Source: Lachnospiraceae bacterium UBA7729 (lineage in GTDB: Bacteria; Bacillota; Clostridia; Lachnospirales; Lachnospiraceae). From it: a stretch of DNA of 14,341 nucleotides. The translations under genes and the position numbers were made by a program. Below are positions 12,736 through 14,341 of the stretch, in pieces. Every line of letters starts with the position of its first letter. Position 1 is the first letter of the stretch. Location of the stretch: NCBI GenBank assembly GCA_002482005.1, contig DLFD01000054.1:1-14341 (forward strand), written 5' to 3'. Under the pieces are notes generated by a model that had not been told where the DNA came from, searched no databases, and was given only the letters and a program-made list of their open reading frames with translations.

Positions 12736-14341
12736 TCACAGGAAATTCCTGACCTCTTCCTTCATTGCCGCTACCAGCCTGTCATCGTCTTCTTTATCCC
12801 GGACGGCCAGCCGCAGATAATTCCTGCCGTTTGTCTTCGTTGTGAGTTCCTTGATCAGAAGGCTGTGTTTTGTGAGCAGCTTCTTTAAAAGCTCCTTCGG
12901 AGAAATCTTTTTCTCCAGCTCGACCATCACGAAATTCGCCTGTGACGGGATCACCCGGACTCCTGGTACTTTCGCCAGCTCATCCTGAAACCTTGCCCTC
13001 TCTGCCCGGAACTTCACGAGAGCGGCTGCATAGTCTTTCTTATATTTTTCCTCGATCTGCATATAGAACTCAGCAAATGAGTTGATATTCCAGATCGCCA
13101 CATCTTTCTTCATAAAAGCAATCGTATCGGTATCGCCGGAGGCAAGGACACCAAGTCTGAGACCCGGAACTCCGTAGGACTTGGAAATACTCTTCATGAC
13201 ATACAGGTTCTTGCACTTATCCAGAATCTCCTGATCGATCAGTGTGTTGTTCTCTTCATCGGAGAAATCCGCAAATGACTCGTCAAGAATCAGGTTGATC
13301 TTCTTTTCCACACACCAGTCGATCAGACGCAGCAGATCCTTCTTCGGAATATAATTCCCACTCGGATTATCCGGATTCACCACAACAAGGTTCTGGATTC
13401 CTTTATCTCCAAAATAGTCCATCAGGTCATCTGCTGTATAGCTGTAATCCCTGTTGCCCGGCGTGAAATCCACGGATTCTGCCCGGTCATACCTGTGCGG
13501 ATATTCATCAAATGTCGGTCTGACAAATCCTGTCTTCCAACTGATTCTCTCCATCAGGGATTTGATCAGCTCAGCCGCGCCGTTGCCCACCAGAATGTTC
13601 TCCTGATGGACGCCGAAGTTCTTCGCCGCAAGAAGGCTGTTGACACGCATCCCGGAAGGATAATCCCTGAGCAGCGTATCAAAATTCGCTTTGATCTCAT
13701 CGACCAGTTTCTGCGGCGGGAAGTACGGATTGACCAGATAGCAGAAATCAAGAAGTTTCGGATATCTCCAATAGCCGCCGTAGCGTCCCTGCAAGAGGGC
13801 AACCTTCTCATCCTCATCCGGTGTAAAGATTGATGTCGCAATATCCAGATCCTGAATATCATCGATCTCATACCACTTCTGTCCAGTCAGGCGCTTTGCC
13901 TTGATCACAGGATCATCAAGCATCGTGATCACGCGGAGAACCTGTTCGTAGTATTCGTTTTCTCCAAGCGCCTTCTGATAAGCATCAAGGAACGGAACAT
14001 AATGCGTCTTGCTGAAATCCCTGCTGAACTTGTAGATATTTACCGTTTTATAGTAATCCTTGATCTCGTCGAACTTGAACTTCTTTCCCGGAACAAAGGC
14101 CTCGATATTATCATCTTCATCGAGCTTGACGCAGGTTCCGTCCATCCATGACTCATATTTGTCAACGAGCGCCAGTGTCGGGCGCGGATCCCGAACCAGA
14201 GAGTCAAGAACAGAATCCTCGAAAATAAGGTCTGACTCGAAGAGCAGCGTGTCATCCTCGCACAGATAATCCGATGCCAGTGACAGCGAATAAATATTAT
14301 TCGTCTTGTCATAAATCGGGTTGTCAATGTAAGTGATCGGC
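12736..14341 (-). CDS. Nucleotidyltransferase-aminotransferase fusion (partial, N-terminus outside)
   Basis: The frame is open to the right edge, with 534 visible residues; an internal Met at 14145 is not the start. The first 170 or so residues are the rear of a LicC/PntC-like nucleotidyltransferase: LLFESDLIF with the metal-binding Asp, YESWMDGTCV and a closing KWYEIDDIQDLDIA. The rest is a fold-type I aminotransferase like HisC: VGNGAAELI, VVNPDNPSGN, LILDESFADF and SISKSYGVPGLRLG, whose first K (residue 387 of the visible chain) should bind PLP. Such fusions are known for 2-aminoethylphosphonate transamination/cytidylylation in surface decoration; that substrate is only an analogy. The gene ends 70 bases before the cyclodeaminase start, likely one operon. 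Confidence 0.82.
   Translation of the reverse strand, partial: PITYIDNPIYDKTNNIYSLSLASDYLCEDDTLLFESDLIFEDSVLDSLVRDPRPTLALVDKYESWMDGTCVKLDEDDNIEAFVPGKKFKFDEIKDYYKTVNIYKFSRDFSKTHYVPFLDAYQKALGENEYYEQVLRVITMLDDPVIKAKRLTGQKWYEIDDIQDLDIATSIFTPDEDEKVALLQGRYGGYWRYPKLLDFCYLVNPYFPPQKLVDEIKANFDTLLRDYPSGMRVNSLLAAKNFGVHQENILVGNGAAELIKSLMERISWKTGFVRPTFDEYPHRYDRAESVDFTPGNRDYSYTADDLMDYFGDKGIQNLVVVNPDNPSGNYIPKKDLLRLIDWCVEKKINLILDESFADFSDEENNTLIDQEILDKCKNLYVMKSISKSYGVPGLRLGVLASGDTDTIAFMKKDVAIWNINSFAEFYMQIEEKYKKDYAAALVKFRAERARFQDELAKVPGVRVIPSQANFVMVELEKKISPKELLKKLLTKHSLLIKELTTKTNGRNYLRLAVRDKEDDDRLVAAMKEEVRNFL

Overview
The window looks like mid-GC DNA from a Bacillota genome, most likely a gut or rumen Clostridia of the Lachnospiraceae type. 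This is inferred from protein style, strong AGGAGG ribosome binding sites and the gene families; no rRNA or other taxonomic marker is present. Almost every gene lies on the minus strand, so the biological reading order is from high to low coordinates.

Right end (about 10.47-14.34 kb): a non-phage metabolic cluster. It encodes a nucleotidyltransferase-aminotransferase fusion cut by the right edge, an ornithine cyclodeaminase/mu-crystallin family protein broken by one extra G in a 9-G run, and an octopine/nopaline-type opine dehydrogenase. Together they suggest synthesis and activation of an amino-acid-derived small molecule, perhaps a surface substituent; the product is not determined.

Middle (about 9.74-10.34 kb): transposon wreckage on the plus strand. 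It holds repeated TGTCCA-type end sites, a truncated IS3-like orfA, and the 3' end of a TniB/ExeA-like AAA+ ATPase followed by a terminator.

Accessory defence block (about 5.87-9.70 kb, visibly AT-richer): five tightly packed minus-strand reading frames. They are a 527-aa TIR-like protein with the NVLLELG catalytic-glutamate motif, a 5'-truncated vanZ remnant that continues in the same frame after the TIR stop codon, a small conserved protein of unknown function, a KwaB-like DUF4868 protein, and a KwaA-like four-helix membrane protein. The last two resemble the Kiwa anti-phage system with the gene order reversed. The block ends at a strong GC-rich terminator.

Left half (about 0-5.83 kb): part of a tailed-phage genome or prophage, in order. 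It contains a primase-helicase apparently missing its N-terminus, a candidate iteron/AT-rich replication origin, a DUF7768/DUF4406-like protein, a small phage protein, and a sigma-region-4-like late regulator. Next come a -35-less promoter preceded by 20-bp direct repeats, a leader with three consecutive terminator-like hairpins, and an HNH endonuclease. A self-contained hicA-hicB toxin-antitoxin cassette follows, with its own promoter and terminator, then a cos-like GC-rich segment, the P27-family small terminase, and a zinc-ribbon/HNH-type protein that runs off the left edge.

The points most worth checking are the TIR plus reversed-Kiwa operon, the late-promoter/triple-terminator leader beside its likely regulator, the hicAB cassette inserted between HNH and terS with a predicted leaderless toxin mRNA, and the poly-G frameshift in the cyclodeaminase gene. 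All family names come from reading the protein sequences; no database search was possible.
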